DNA of 50,595 nucleotides from Mesorhizobium sp. SARCC-RB16n (GTDB taxonomy: Bacteria > Pseudomonadota > Alphaproteobacteria > Rhizobiales > Rhizobiaceae), in the NCBI RefSeq assembly GCF_008520305.1, contig NZ_ML703302.1, forward strand, positions 1 to 50,595. Reading direction: 5' to 3'. The notes beneath the pieces were generated by a model, which saw only the letters and a program-made list of their open reading frames with translations, was not told the DNA's origin and did no database searches. Both the position numbers and the translations under genes were made by a program. Below are positions 36,965 to 45,995 of the stretch, in pieces (positions within the stretch are counted from its first letter, which is position 1; the number at the start of each line of letters is the position of its first letter).

Positions 36965-38179
36965 ATGAGCCCGCACCTGGTTTGCGTGGGGGGCGTGGAT
37001 CACCCCTTGAGAATCCCGTTCCTGACGGCGTTGCGCGAAAGAGGATTTCGGGTCACAGCGCTGTCCAGTGACGATGGCTCCGCCTTTTTACCGCATGGCA
37101 TTCCCCATCGCCGATTTGGGTTCGATCGCTTTACCAGTGGCCGTGGCGGATGGAGCGCTCTGCGCTCGGTCCGCAGGTTGATTTCCGAGCTGCGGCCGGA
37201 CATCGTCCAAAGTTTCGACACCAAGCCCAACGTCCTGACGCCGCTGGCGATGCGTGGACAGGTGCCGGTTGTCCGCACGATCAATGGCCTTGGCTGGACC
37301 TTCTCCTCGCGGGAGCCGCGGGCTCTGGCTTTGCGTCCAGTCCTTTGCGGCTTGCAGGGGCTTGCGTCCTTCTGGACAGCCGTAACCGTCTTCCAGAACC
37401 GGGATGACCAGGCTTTCTTCGATCGCTATCGGCTGGTCGGACGGGAGAAGGGACGGCTGATCGCCGGTTCCGGAATCGATGCGGATGCGTTCGCGGTGGC
37501 GAGGCATAGCGGTCCCTCGCCGGCGACGATGCGCGAGGAGCTTGGACTCCAGTTCGCCGAGGTCATCATCTTTGTCGGTCGATTGACCCGCCAGAAGGGG
37601 ATACCGACCCTGCTGGAGGCGATCCCCCGCATCCTCTCCGAAAGGCCTAATGCACGGTTCGTTCTTGTCGGCCCGCGTGAATCCGAGGGTCAGTTCGCCG
37701 TCGACAAAGCAGAGATCGACCGCTACGCTCCTTATGTGATCAGCCTTGGACCGAGGCGGGATATTCCGGCCCTCCTTGCCATGGCTGATCTGTTCGCCTT
37801 CCCCACGCAGTATCGTGAAGGTGTCCCGCGCGTCCTGCTGGAAGCCGGATTGGCCGGACTGCCAATCGTGGCCTCAAGGATGCCCGGTTGCAATGACGTG
37901 GTCGAAGACGGGTGGAACGGCTACCTCGTCGCACCGCGTGATGCAAACGGCCTTGCATCCAGGATAATCGACGTCCTGTCCGATCGCGCCCGCGCAAAAA
38001 TGATGGGCGCCCGTTCCGTCGAATCTGTCCGCGAGCGGTTTGGGCTTTCGGGCGTCGTCGACCAGTATTGCGACCTGTACCAGGATGTCCTCGCTGGCAG
38101 AACCCACGGCAACTCGGCGCCCGCGATCTCGACGGCAAAGGGGGCGGGAAACCCGCAATTGGGCGAGGCGCGACAATGA
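36965..38179 (+). CDS. GT4-family glycosyltransferase
   Basis: A 404-residue GT-B enzyme; start at ATG 36965 after GGGAGAGGCAGG. Motifs: GGVDHPLRIPFLTALRERGF, RPDIVQSFDTKPNVL and IINGLGW-like INGLGWTFSS in the acceptor half (glycosyl_trans_4_4-like), then VGRLTRQKGIPTLLEA, FPTQYREGVPRVLLEAGLAGLPIVAS (the E(x7)E region) and CNDVV in the donor half. It adds a sugar to the lipid-linked exopolysaccharide repeat at the cytoplasmic face. It is the first gene of the operon and overlaps the polymerase gene by four bases. Confidence 0.9.
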   Translation: MSPHLVCVGGVDHPLRIPFLTALRERGFRVTALSSDDGSAFLPHGIPHRRFGFDRFTSGRGGWSALRSVRRLISELRPDIVQSFDTKPNVLTPLAMRGQVPVVRTINGLGWTFSSREPRALALRPVLCGLQGLASFWTAVTVFQNRDDQAFFDRYRLVGREKGRLIAGSGIDADAFAVARHSGPSPATMREELGLQFAEVIIFVGRLTRQKGIPTLLEAIPRILSERPNARFVLVGPRESEGQFAVDKAEIDRYAPYVISLGPRRDIPALLAMADLFAFPTQYREGVPRVLLEAGLAGLPIVASRMPGCNDVVEDGWNGYLVAPRDANGLASRIIDVLSDRARAKMMGARSVESVRERFGLSGVVDQYCDLYQDVLAGRTHGNSAPAISTAKGAGNPQLGEARQ

Positions 38180-39435
38180 TACGCAACGCGCTCCTGGCAT
38201 GCGGTGTCGCAATGTCCTATGCGACGCAACTCGACATACCGAGGTTGCCGTTTGGATATGGCGAACTGTTCCTCGTGCTTTGGATCATGCTGTCGATCGG
38301 TCGGATCCTCGCCGGAGGTCGTCTGGAAGCGACGCCGGCCCTGGCCAAGCTCGCTGGCTTCTGGTTGATCCTGACGTTTACCCTGGGAGTGGGTACCATC
38401 GTTGGTTTTCTGACAACGGTGCTGTACCTGGATCCGCTCTTGCATGACACGATAGCCTACCTGCTGTTGGTCTGCGTCACCTGTCTCGTAGCCGCAGAGC
38501 CCGACGCTGGCGTCCATCTGCGTCGCAGTGCCTGGTGGATAATCGCCATCGCAAATGCCTGCTTCGTCATTCAGATAGGGGTTGGCTGGGGTTGGATTCA
38601 CCAATCCGGCGTCGATCCCTGGTATTGGGACCGCTTCCGTGGCTGGTCCGAGAATCCAAACCAACTCGCGCTCTATTGCGCACTCTTTGGTCCGCTGGCC
38701 TTGCACCTAGCGACGACCACCAGCAGTCCATGGGGCAGGTTGCTTGGACTAAGCTGCCTTGTCCTGACCTTCTATGTCGGCAGGCTGACAAAGAGCGATA
38801 CCTATCTTTACACAAGCATCCTGACCTGCCTGATATTTGTTGCGCTGCGTGTCGGGACTTGGCTTGCTGCCGGCGGCGGCAATACCAGCCTTTTACGGCA
38901 GGTTGCACTCCTGCTGATGGTCGGATTCCTTCCGCTGGCGATGTCGTTGACCCCTTATGCCTTCGCGGAGGTCAGCAGCGTCGAAAGTTTCGCCAAGAGC
39001 CTTACCAAGGACAAAGGCGGGGAGGCGACCGAGGAAACCGCCGCGCTGCGCCTTTTTCTCTGGGATGAAGCGTTGGGCAAGGGAGGGGAATCGGGGTCGC
39101 TGGGCCTTGGCCCAGGCCCGCACCTTGAACGGCCGCCCATCGTCGACAAGCAGTTTCTGCCGCGGCCTTTCGAGGCCCACAGCACGGTCATCGATCTCTA
39201 TACGCAAGGGGGCTTGATCGCGGTCCTGGCCCTCGTGTGGATCGTCGGCTCGGCCACCTTATCCGCATGGCGCGCAAAGTCCGACGCCCTTTTGGCGCTG
39301 CTTGCGTCGACGGTCGTCTTCGGCATTCCGCACCTGATCATCCGCCATCCGATTGTATGGTTTGTGCTGACCATGGCCCTCGTGGCCGGAACTCCGCAGA
39401 CGATCCCGGCGACCGTTCGCCGCTGGGGGAATTAG
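38176..39435 (+). CDS. O-antigen ligase/Wzy-type polysaccharide polymerase
   Basis: A 419-residue protein with about ten membrane helices and a large hydrophilic loop at 270-355 between late helices. RFRGWSENPNQLAL (about 153-166) is the family hallmark, and the loop ends FEAHSTVIDLYTQGG with the conserved histidine found in Wzy_C/O-antigen ligase proteins. In this cluster it most likely polymerises repeat units at the periplasmic face. It is coupled to the GT4 gene by an ATGA overlap and followed after one base by the asparagine synthase-like gene. Confidence 0.88.
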   Translation: MIRNALLACGVAMSYATQLDIPRLPFGYGELFLVLWIMLSIGRILAGGRLEATPALAKLAGFWLILTFTLGVGTIVGFLTTVLYLDPLLHDTIAYLLLVCVTCLVAAEPDAGVHLRRSAWWIIAIANACFVIQIGVGWGWIHQSGVDPWYWDRFRGWSENPNQLALYCALFGPLALHLATTTSSPWGRLLGLSCLVLTFYVGRLTKSDTYLYTSILTCLIFVALRVGTWLAAGGGNTSLLRQVALLLMVGFLPLAMSLTPYAFAEVSSVESFAKSLTKDKGGEATEETAALRLFLWDEALGKGGESGSLGLGPGPHLERPPIVDKQFLPRPFEAHSTVIDLYTQGGLIAVLALVWIVGSATLSAWRAKSDALLALLASTVVFGIPHLIIRHPIVWFVLTMALVAGTPQTIPATVRRWGN

Positions 39436-39436
39436 C

Positions 39437-41434
39437 ATGTGCGGGATTGCTGGAATTCTTCTTGCACCCAATGCAGCCGACGCGAAGCTACTCAGGGCGA
39501 TAGGGCAAATGACCACAGCCCTTCGTCATCGGGGGCCGGATGGCGAGGGGTTCTGGATGAGCCGCGAGGCCGGTGTTGCCTTCGGTCACCGGCGTCTGGC
39601 TATCGTCGACTTGTCGGAGGCAGGTCGCCAGCCAATGCAGTCGGCAAGTGGGCGCTATGTCATCACCTTTAACGGCGAGATATACAATTTCCGGGATTTG
39701 CGCCGCGAACTGGAAGGTGCGGGCAACTGTTTCCGCGGCACCAGCGACACCGAAATCATGCTGTGTGCGATCGAGACCTGGGGGCTCGACGCCGCGCTCG
39801 CTCGCTTTGCCGGCATGTTTGCGTTTGGGCTGTGGGATCTGAAGACACGGGTCCTTCATCTCGCCCGTGACCGAATGGGCAAAAAGCCCCTCTATGTCGC
39901 CTCGACAGGCGAAGCGCTTATCTTCGCCTCGGAGTTGAAGGCGATCGAGTGTTTTCCCGGTTTCTCTCCCGAACTCGATCTCGATGCGGCGGCAACGATG
40001 CTTGCGAAGGGATGGGTGCCGGACAACCGATGCATCTGGCGCGACGTATTCAAGTTGCTGCCGGGTTCGGTTCTATCCGTGACGGCCGCGGATTTTGCAA
40101 ACGCCCGCAACGGCGCCTCCCTCACGCATCACATCCGACGCTGGTGGTCGTTGACCGAGGTCGCGGCGAAGGAACGGCGGGAACAGATCGCCGGCAGCGA
40201 TGAAGAATTGACGACCGAGCTCGAAAACCTGCTTGGCCTTGCGGTGCGCCAACGGATGGTCGCCGACGTGCCGCTCGGTGCCTTCCTGTCGGGCGGAATA
40301 GACAGCTCAACCATTGTTGCCCTGATGCAGGCGCAGTCCTCCCAGCCCGTGCGCACTTTCACCATTGCCTTCGGTGAGGGCGGATTCGACGAGGCGCCTC
40401 ATGCCGCAGCGGTTGCGCGGCATTTGGGCACCGATCATACGGAGCTTCACCTCTCGCCGGCCGCCGCGCGCGACGTCATTCCAGAGTTGCCGCGGATCTG
40501 GGACGAGCCATTCGCCGACGAATCCCAGATACCGACGCTGCTGGTGTCGCGGCTCGCCCGCCAGCATGTCACGGTGGCTCTCTCGGGAGACGGCGGTGAC
40601 GAGTGTTTCGCTGGGTACTCCCGGCACTTCCTGGCAGCCCGCCTGAGAAAGCAACAGCAGCTTCCATCACCACTTCGCCGGATGTTGGCCGCGGGGGCCG
40701 GGCTGCTGGCCCAGAACCCGCTGCACGATCTCATCGACAGCTTGCCGCTTTCGGCAAGTGTGCGGCACACGTTGCGAAGCGACCGGTTGACTCGCCTCGC
40801 CAACCTGCTCGAGGCGGCAAATGAGGACGATCTGCTTCAGCGGTTGATGGCATCTTCGACCGAGAACCTGGTTCGTCGCCAGCTGCCGCCGTCGATTTCC
40901 AGCGCGCCGCAGCTCGGCGACCTGTTGTCCCGTCTCTTGTTCGACGACATGACCGGCTATATGCCTGGCGACATATTGGTGAAGCTCGATCGTGCCAGCA
41001 TGGCCAATAGTCTCGAAGGTCGATGCCCGATTCTCGACCATCGCGTGGTTGAATTCTCCTGGCGCTTGCCGACCAACGCCAAGGTCCGAAATGGCAAGGG
41101 CAAGTGGATCCTTCGCCAACTGCTGGGTCGCTACGTACCGCGGCGACTGACTGATCGGCCAAAGCAAGGCTTCGATGTTCCGATTGGAGCCTGGCTCAAG
41201 GGGCCTCTGCGCGAATGGGCGTCAGATCTTGTTGCCGGTGCACGCCGTTCGGGCGACGGAATTCTCGACTTGGCAAAGGTCGATGCCTGCTGGCGTGATC
41301 ACATCGATGGAAGACAGGACCGCGCTCGCGATCTGTGGCCGGTGCTGATGTTCCAGGCGTGGCGCGACGAGGCCATGCGGCCGGGCGCGCCCGAAGCAAG
41401 CCTGTCTCGAGATTACGCGTTGCTGGGTGATTGA
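39437..41434 (+). CDS. asnB: asparagine synthase (glutamine-hydrolysing)-like enzyme of the polysaccharide cluster
   Basis: A 665-residue protein. Cys2 of MCGIAGIL starts a GATase_7 glutaminase domain (RHRGPDGEG, FNGEIYNF), and SGGIDSS at 285-291 is the PP-loop of the synthetase domain, followed by GDGGDECFAGY and RFDRASMANSLEGRCPILDH-like LDRASMANSLEGR. Fully active motifs are present. In exopolysaccharide clusters these enzymes are thought to amidate a uronic acid or a sugar-linked carboxyl group rather than make free asparagine (inference). It is longer than the about 550 residues of housekeeping AsnB because of its C-terminal region. Confidence 0.88.
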   Translation: MCGIAGILLAPNAADAKLLRAIGQMTTALRHRGPDGEGFWMSREAGVAFGHRRLAIVDLSEAGRQPMQSASGRYVITFNGEIYNFRDLRRELEGAGNCFRGTSDTEIMLCAIETWGLDAALARFAGMFAFGLWDLKTRVLHLARDRMGKKPLYVASTGEALIFASELKAIECFPGFSPELDLDAAATMLAKGWVPDNRCIWRDVFKLLPGSVLSVTAADFANARNGASLTHHIRRWWSLTEVAAKERREQIAGSDEELTTELENLLGLAVRQRMVADVPLGAFLSGGIDSSTIVALMQAQSSQPVRTFTIAFGEGGFDEAPHAAAVARHLGTDHTELHLSPAAARDVIPELPRIWDEPFADESQIPTLLVSRLARQHVTVALSGDGGDECFAGYSRHFLAARLRKQQQLPSPLRRMLAAGAGLLAQNPLHDLIDSLPLSASVRHTLRSDRLTRLANLLEAANEDDLLQRLMASSTENLVRRQLPPSISSAPQLGDLLSRLLFDDMTGYMPGDILVKLDRASMANSLEGRCPILDHRVVEFSWRLPTNAKVRNGKGKWILRQLLGRYVPRRLTDRPKQGFDVPIGAWLKGPLREWASDLVAGARRSGDGILDLAKVDACWRDHIDGRQDRARDLWPVLMFQAWRDEAMRPGAPEASLSRDYALLGD

Positions 41435-41435
41435 A

Positions 41436-43691
41436 ATGGTCAACCAAATTCAATTTCTGCGGCCGAAGCAAACGTCGGTGCCGACGCACGAATCCAGTGC
41501 GCGGCTGCGGCGTGTGCCTTTCGAAAAAACAGAGAACTCAACGCCCTTCCAGCAAGTCGCGGTCACTGTCTGGGGGAAAAAGTGGCTCGTCCTCGGAATG
41601 GCCATTCTGGGTGGTATCCTGACCGGATTTGCCGGGATGGCGCGCTCGCCCCTTTATGAGGCCAGCACGCAGATGATCGTCGACCTGCCTGGCAACGGTG
41701 CGTCCACCGGCACGGCGAATGCACCGCAGGATATGCTGGCCGCAATTGTCGACGGCCATCTGACGGTGCTTTCGTCCGAAGCGCATCTGAGGAACGTGCT
41801 CGCCGTTCTGCGCAAAGCGGACGAGGAGCAGGGGCCGGCACACTCGGCCTCGGCCGAGACCGAACCAGGCTCTATACACAGCGCAGTTCTTGCAATGGTG
41901 CAGAAGGCGCGGGCTCAGTTGAGCAGCCTCTTGTGGGGGGGCTGGTTCGGCCCGCAGGCTCCCGCTGCAACGCCACAAGCGGCGGAGGCCGTTATGCTTA
42001 AGGCATTGAAAGATCAACTGAGGGTCGGTCAGGAACTGCGTTCCAGAATTATCAGCATCGGATTCACCGATCGCGATCCGGCACGCGCCGCGCAGGTTGC
42101 CAACACCGTCGCCACTGTCTACGTCGACAACACGGCGCAGCAAAATCGCGCCTCGGACCAGCGCGATCTCGCCTCGATTGTCTCTCGCCTGTCCGAGATG
42201 CAGGGCGAACTGGCGCGCGCCACGGATCAGTTGCAAACCTATCGTTTGACCAATGGTGCTCCCGATCGTGGAAGTGCCGATGACAACGGCCGGGAGATCG
42301 TTGCACTCGGGCAGCAGATATCCTTGGTCAAAGCCAATCTCGCCGCGGTCGAGGCGCGGCTCGAACGCGTCCGGGACCTTCGCAAGACCGACGCCACCGC
42401 TACGGAGCTGGCGGATGCGATCGGGTCGCCAGTATCGATCGACCCTCTGGCGGGCGCGGCGGACGACACTGGCGTCGTCCCGGCGACTGAGAGCGTCCCG
42501 GACCACCTGGCAATCGCGCGCGAGATCGAACGGCAGATCGCTCGCCTGGATGTCGAACGGCACGTCTATCAGGCACAGGTAGCATCGCTTGAGGAGCGGA
42601 GCGGAGCGCTCAAGGCTGCCGCTGCCGACGCCGTCAGCCGCCTTTCAGGCCTGCGCGCGCTCGAATTGCAGGCCGATGTCGTCTCTCAACGCTACAACGA
42701 CTTGCTGACGCGGCAACAGGACTTGCTGCAGCGGGTCGGGACCCCGAGGTCGGACGTCGCTATCCTGTCCGCGGCGTGGCCGCCTGCGCGTCCGGTGACG
42801 TTATCTCCGATTTTTCTGGTTCCTCCGGGGGCAATCGTATTCGGCCTCGCCGCTGCCGTTCTCGTGCTCGTTCGCCGGCGCTTCGATCGAACTTTGCACA
42901 GTGCGGCCGAGGCCGAGGCCGCACTGGGGATTCCGTGCGTCAGTCTTCTTCCAAGGATAGTTCGGCCGCGCGCAAGACGACTCTGCGGTGTGCTGTTGGG
43001 TCAACACAAGGCTCCCTACACGCGTGCCGTCGGGTCGCTGCTGATTTCCCTGGCCAATGCGAGATTGCGCTTGCCAGGGATAATTCTGGTCATGGCCAGC
43101 GACAGTGGCGAAGACAAGACATCGCTTGCATGGAGCCTTGCGTTGACTGCCGCGCGGCTCGGAGAGCGCGTACTTTTCCTCGATTTCGATCAGCAGGGAG
43201 CACGGATGACGCGTGAGTTTCGGAGTGAGTTCAGCACATCCAAGACCAAATGCACGGTTGCCGATTTCCTTATCGGCAACCGGCCACTGCCCGACACGGT
43301 TGAAGACATGCCGGAGATTCGGCTCAGTTTCATGCCTGCGCCGCCGAATTCGCACGATGTCCTCCACCTCGTATCGACGGCGGACGCAGTGAAGATCATG
43401 GACAGGTTAAGAGAGAAGTACAGCGTCGTGATCATAGACGGACCGTCAGGGCTGGCGGGCCCGGAAACCAGATACCTGGCCAGTTGGGCGGACGTCGTCC
43501 TTTTGGCCGTGCGCTGGGGCGAGACGCCGCGGAACATCGCTCGCAATGTCTTGGAATTCATCGGCGTCGAGGAGAACCTGCCTTGGAATCCGCCCCCTTC
43601 CACCGCCAGCGTTCTAACGCAGGTTAATCTGAAGCAACACGCCAGATACCGGTTCGGGGACGGTGGCGACGTTTTGGTCGCCGGCCGCTGA
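41436..43691 (+). CDS. Wzc/ExoP-like polysaccharide co-polymerase with altered P-loop
   Basis: About 751 residues. A Wzz domain begins after a membrane helix near 50-70 (KWLVLGMAILGGILTGF) and includes DPARAAQVANTVATVYVD and a long coiled-coil at 200-390. A second helix lies near 440-460 (IFLVPPGAIVFGLAAAVLVLV). The C-terminal domain is like BY-kinase: VLFLDFDQQ (Walker A') and YSVVIIDGPSG (Walker B). The Walker A is ASDSGEDKTS, where the usual PGEGK has become SGEDK, and there is no C-terminal tyrosine cluster. It may have lost kinase activity while still setting chain length. An alternative GTG at 41427 is in frame; ATG 41436 is preferred because GGGTG lies at suitable spacing. Confidence 0.85.
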   Translation: MVNQIQFLRPKQTSVPTHESSARLRRVPFEKTENSTPFQQVAVTVWGKKWLVLGMAILGGILTGFAGMARSPLYEASTQMIVDLPGNGASTGTANAPQDMLAAIVDGHLTVLSSEAHLRNVLAVLRKADEEQGPAHSASAETEPGSIHSAVLAMVQKARAQLSSLLWGGWFGPQAPAATPQAAEAVMLKALKDQLRVGQELRSRIISIGFTDRDPARAAQVANTVATVYVDNTAQQNRASDQRDLASIVSRLSEMQGELARATDQLQTYRLTNGAPDRGSADDNGREIVALGQQISLVKANLAAVEARLERVRDLRKTDATATELADAIGSPVSIDPLAGAADDTGVVPATESVPDHLAIAREIERQIARLDVERHVYQAQVASLEERSGALKAAAADAVSRLSGLRALELQADVVSQRYNDLLTRQQDLLQRVGTPRSDVAILSAAWPPARPVTLSPIFLVPPGAIVFGLAAAVLVLVRRRFDRTLHSAAEAEAALGIPCVSLLPRIVRPRARRLCGVLLGQHKAPYTRAVGSLLISLANARLRLPGIILVMASDSGEDKTSLAWSLALTAARLGERVLFLDFDQQGARMTREFRSEFSTSKTKCTVADFLIGNRPLPDTVEDMPEIRLSFMPAPPNSHDVLHLVSTADAVKIMDRLREKYSVVIIDGPSGLAGPETRYLASWADVVLLAVRWGETPRNIARNVLEFIGVEENLPWNPPPSTASVLTQVNLKQHARYRFGDGGDVLVAGR

Positions 43692-43710
43692 CTCCAGGAT
43701 TTGAATTGGC

Positions 43711-44514
43711 ATGATCATTGAATTCTTCGGACCACCCGCATCCGGTAAAACAACCCTTGCGCATGCGCTCGCCAGCCGCTTGCGCGACAGAGGATACGTG
43801 GCCACGGTCATTCTCTGCTATCAGCCTCGCAGTAGGGGTGGGAGTTGGAGTTTTTTCGGGGTATTTTCAATAATTTCCAGAATTTCGTCAGCGGTATTTT
43901 CAATAGTATCGGTGTTATTTTCAGAGAATTGGGCCAAATTAGAGTTAAGAACAGCTGGTTGTCTGGTAAATATTATGCCGCCTAAAAGTATTATATGGCG
44001 TATTAGGATGTGGCAGTACATGGTTCGTTTGTCGAGTTGCTGGGAGCAGGCGCGGAAATCGACAGACATAACGATATTTGATCAGGGCTTCGTTCAGGCG
44101 GTCGGGTCTCTGGCGATGTTTAACGGCGCGGCAGATGACGAGTCGATCGCACAGGCGCTTCATTTCGCGCCTCAGGCCGATCTCGTGGTTCGGGTGGCCG
44201 TGCCGCGCGATGACGTGGAAGCGCGACTGCACGCAAGGATGATGTCCGAACCAGCGGCAGAGCGCCTCTTTGAAGTGGATGTCGCAGGCAACATGAACTC
44301 CTTTCAAGTATTCGACAACATTGGTGATGTCCTCTCGAGGGCGCACCGAAGCATCGTGTCGGTTCAACCAGTTGATCCTCAATCGACCTTCCGTGGCCTG
44401 TGTCGGGTGGAAGAGGAAATCCTAGCGCGGCTATCCCCGATCGCGGTTCCCGTCATCAAAAAGCGGCGAAGCGAATTGCCTATCAGGCGCAGGCACAGAA
44501 AGAACGAGGTATGA
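43711..44514 (+). CDS. P-loop kinase-like protein of the exopolysaccharide cluster
   Basis: A 267-residue protein opening MIIEFFGPPASGKTTLAHAL, a Walker A at its N-terminus with a small-molecule kinase look. TIFDQGFVQAVGSL supplies an acidic DQG centre and LVVRVAVPRDDVEARLHAR is typical of nucleotide/sugar kinases. The rest is not a named family to me. The part 43840-44030 is clearly AT-richer than its neighbours and encodes hydrophobic SIISRISSAVFSIVSVLF, which suggests a recent insert or recombination. It overlaps the flippase gene by four bases (ATGA). It might phosphorylate a sugar or lipid precursor. Confidence 0.7.
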   Translation: MIIEFFGPPASGKTTLAHALASRLRDRGYVATVILCYQPRSRGGSWSFFGVFSIISRISSAVFSIVSVLFSENWAKLELRTAGCLVNIMPPKSIIWRIRMWQYMVRLSSCWEQARKSTDITIFDQGFVQAVGSLAMFNGAADDESIAQALHFAPQADLVVRVAVPRDDVEARLHARMMSEPAAERLFEVDVAGNMNSFQVFDNIGDVLSRAHRSIVSVQPVDPQSTFRGLCRVEEEILARLSPIAVPVIKKRRSELPIRRRHRKNEV

Positions 44515-45965
44515 ACGACCGCTCCGAAGGAGATCCGCTTCAGTATCAAGCAGCCGACGCGGTCGCCGACATCTTGCCGCTGTCTGTCGTCGCCGGGGGC
44601 ACCGCCTCCATTGCGGTGCCTGCTCGGCGTCACGACGTTGGCCGACGCCTCGTTCATGCAAGCATCTTCGCCCTTCTGGTCTATATTGGGGGTGCCGGGC
44701 TGACCAGCATGGCACAACTCGGCATCGCGCGCCTGGTCGGCGCCACAAGCTACGGCATCTATTCCTACTCTCTGGCTTGGAGCACGGTTCTCGCCTCGCT
44801 CTCGATGCTCGGCTTCAATATTTCGCTTCTTCGCTTCGTGCCGGCATACAAGGCTGCCGGGCGTTTGGACCTGGCTCGCGGGGTAATCACATCAGCGTTG
44901 TGGTGGTCGCTGTCGGCGGCGACGCTTGCGGGGTTGACCGGAGCCGCGCTCATCGTCTTTCTGCCTTCGAACCACCTTCACCAGGAGCTTCAGACGACAA
45001 TGCTCCTCGGTATGGCGGCCGTGCCGCTGATCACGGCCTATGCCCTTGGCGCTACCCTGGTTCGTGCCTTTGGAGGCGTGGTGTCGGCTCTTTTGCCCGA
45101 GCGCGTTGCGCGCGACGGACTTCTGTTGGCTCTATTGGGTGGCGCGGCGTTTTCGGGCTGGTGGACCCTGGATGCACCGTTGGCGATGATGGCAATCGTT
45201 GCAAGCTCAGCCGTCACGGTCGGGCTCGTGTTCGTCACAGCAATGAAACTATGGCCGGCCGGCCTGCGAGACACTCAGGCGACCTACACTGGGCGCCAAT
45301 GGTGGTCGGCGGTGCCCCCGACCATGCTTGTCACCGGGCTCGACGTATTCATCAGCCGCACTGGGGTCGTGCTTCTGGGCTGGACCGGTCAGGTCCGCGA
45401 GGCCGGTATTTTTGCCCTGGGCCTGAACGTGGCACTGCTCGTGGGTCTTTCCAGCGTCGCTGTCAGCACGATGTTCTCGCCAACAGCGGCGGATCTTCAT
45501 GCCCGCAAGGATCACGAAGCGTTGCAACGGCTGTTTTCGCGCGCTGCCGTTCTAAGTTCCGGTGGGGCGCTGGCGATCGCTGTTCCATTGCTGCTGGTCA
45601 CCGAACCGCTCTTGCGCTGGTTCGGTGAGGATTTTGCGGCGGGAGCACTGATCGCGCGGATCCTCATCATGGGTTACGTCTGCACCGCGCTCTGTGGGCC
45701 CCAGCTCAATCTTCTGACGATGACCGGACACGAATGGGCCGCTGCAACGACGATGGTTGCTGGCGCCATGGCCAACATCGTGGCCTGTGCGATCGGCATG
45801 GAATTGGACGGAACGATCGGAGCGGCCGCGGGCGTTGTGCTCGCTTTGGTCGTCTGGAACTCGGCGATGGCATTCTATATCCGCAAACGATTGAACATCC
45901 TGCCCGGTCTGATCTTTGCTGCCTTGGCCGTCAGGTCGGGACAAGTCACAGTTCGGTGGAGATAG
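44511..45965 (+). CDS. Wzx-type polysaccharide flippase
   Basis: A 484-residue protein of about 12-14 membrane helices (polysaccharide_synt family, MOP superfamily). Typical segments are GIARLVGATSYGIYSYSLAW after the first helix and PPTMLVTGLDVFISRTGVVLLG at the start of the second half. The first 45 residues are hydrophilic. It moves the lipid-linked repeat from the cytoplasmic to the periplasmic side of the inner membrane. It supports the Wzx/Wzy type of assembly together with the polymerase and co-polymerase upstream. Confidence 0.88.
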   Translation: MNDRSEGDPLQYQAADAVADILPLSVVAGGTASIAVPARRHDVGRRLVHASIFALLVYIGGAGLTSMAQLGIARLVGATSYGIYSYSLAWSTVLASLSMLGFNISLLRFVPAYKAAGRLDLARGVITSALWWSLSAATLAGLTGAALIVFLPSNHLHQELQTTMLLGMAAVPLITAYALGATLVRAFGGVVSALLPERVARDGLLLALLGGAAFSGWWTLDAPLAMMAIVASSAVTVGLVFVTAMKLWPAGLRDTQATYTGRQWWSAVPPTMLVTGLDVFISRTGVVLLGWTGQVREAGIFALGLNVALLVGLSSVAVSTMFSPTAADLHARKDHEALQRLFSRAAVLSSGGALAIAVPLLLVTEPLLRWFGEDFAAGALIARILIMGYVCTALCGPQLNLLTMTGHEWAAATTMVAGAMANIVACAIGMELDGTIGAAAGVVLALVVWNSAMAFYIRKRLNILPGLIFAALAVRSGQVTVRWR

Positions 45966-45995
45966 CAGCATGTCCCTCCGCTGGAGGTTGGCGCC

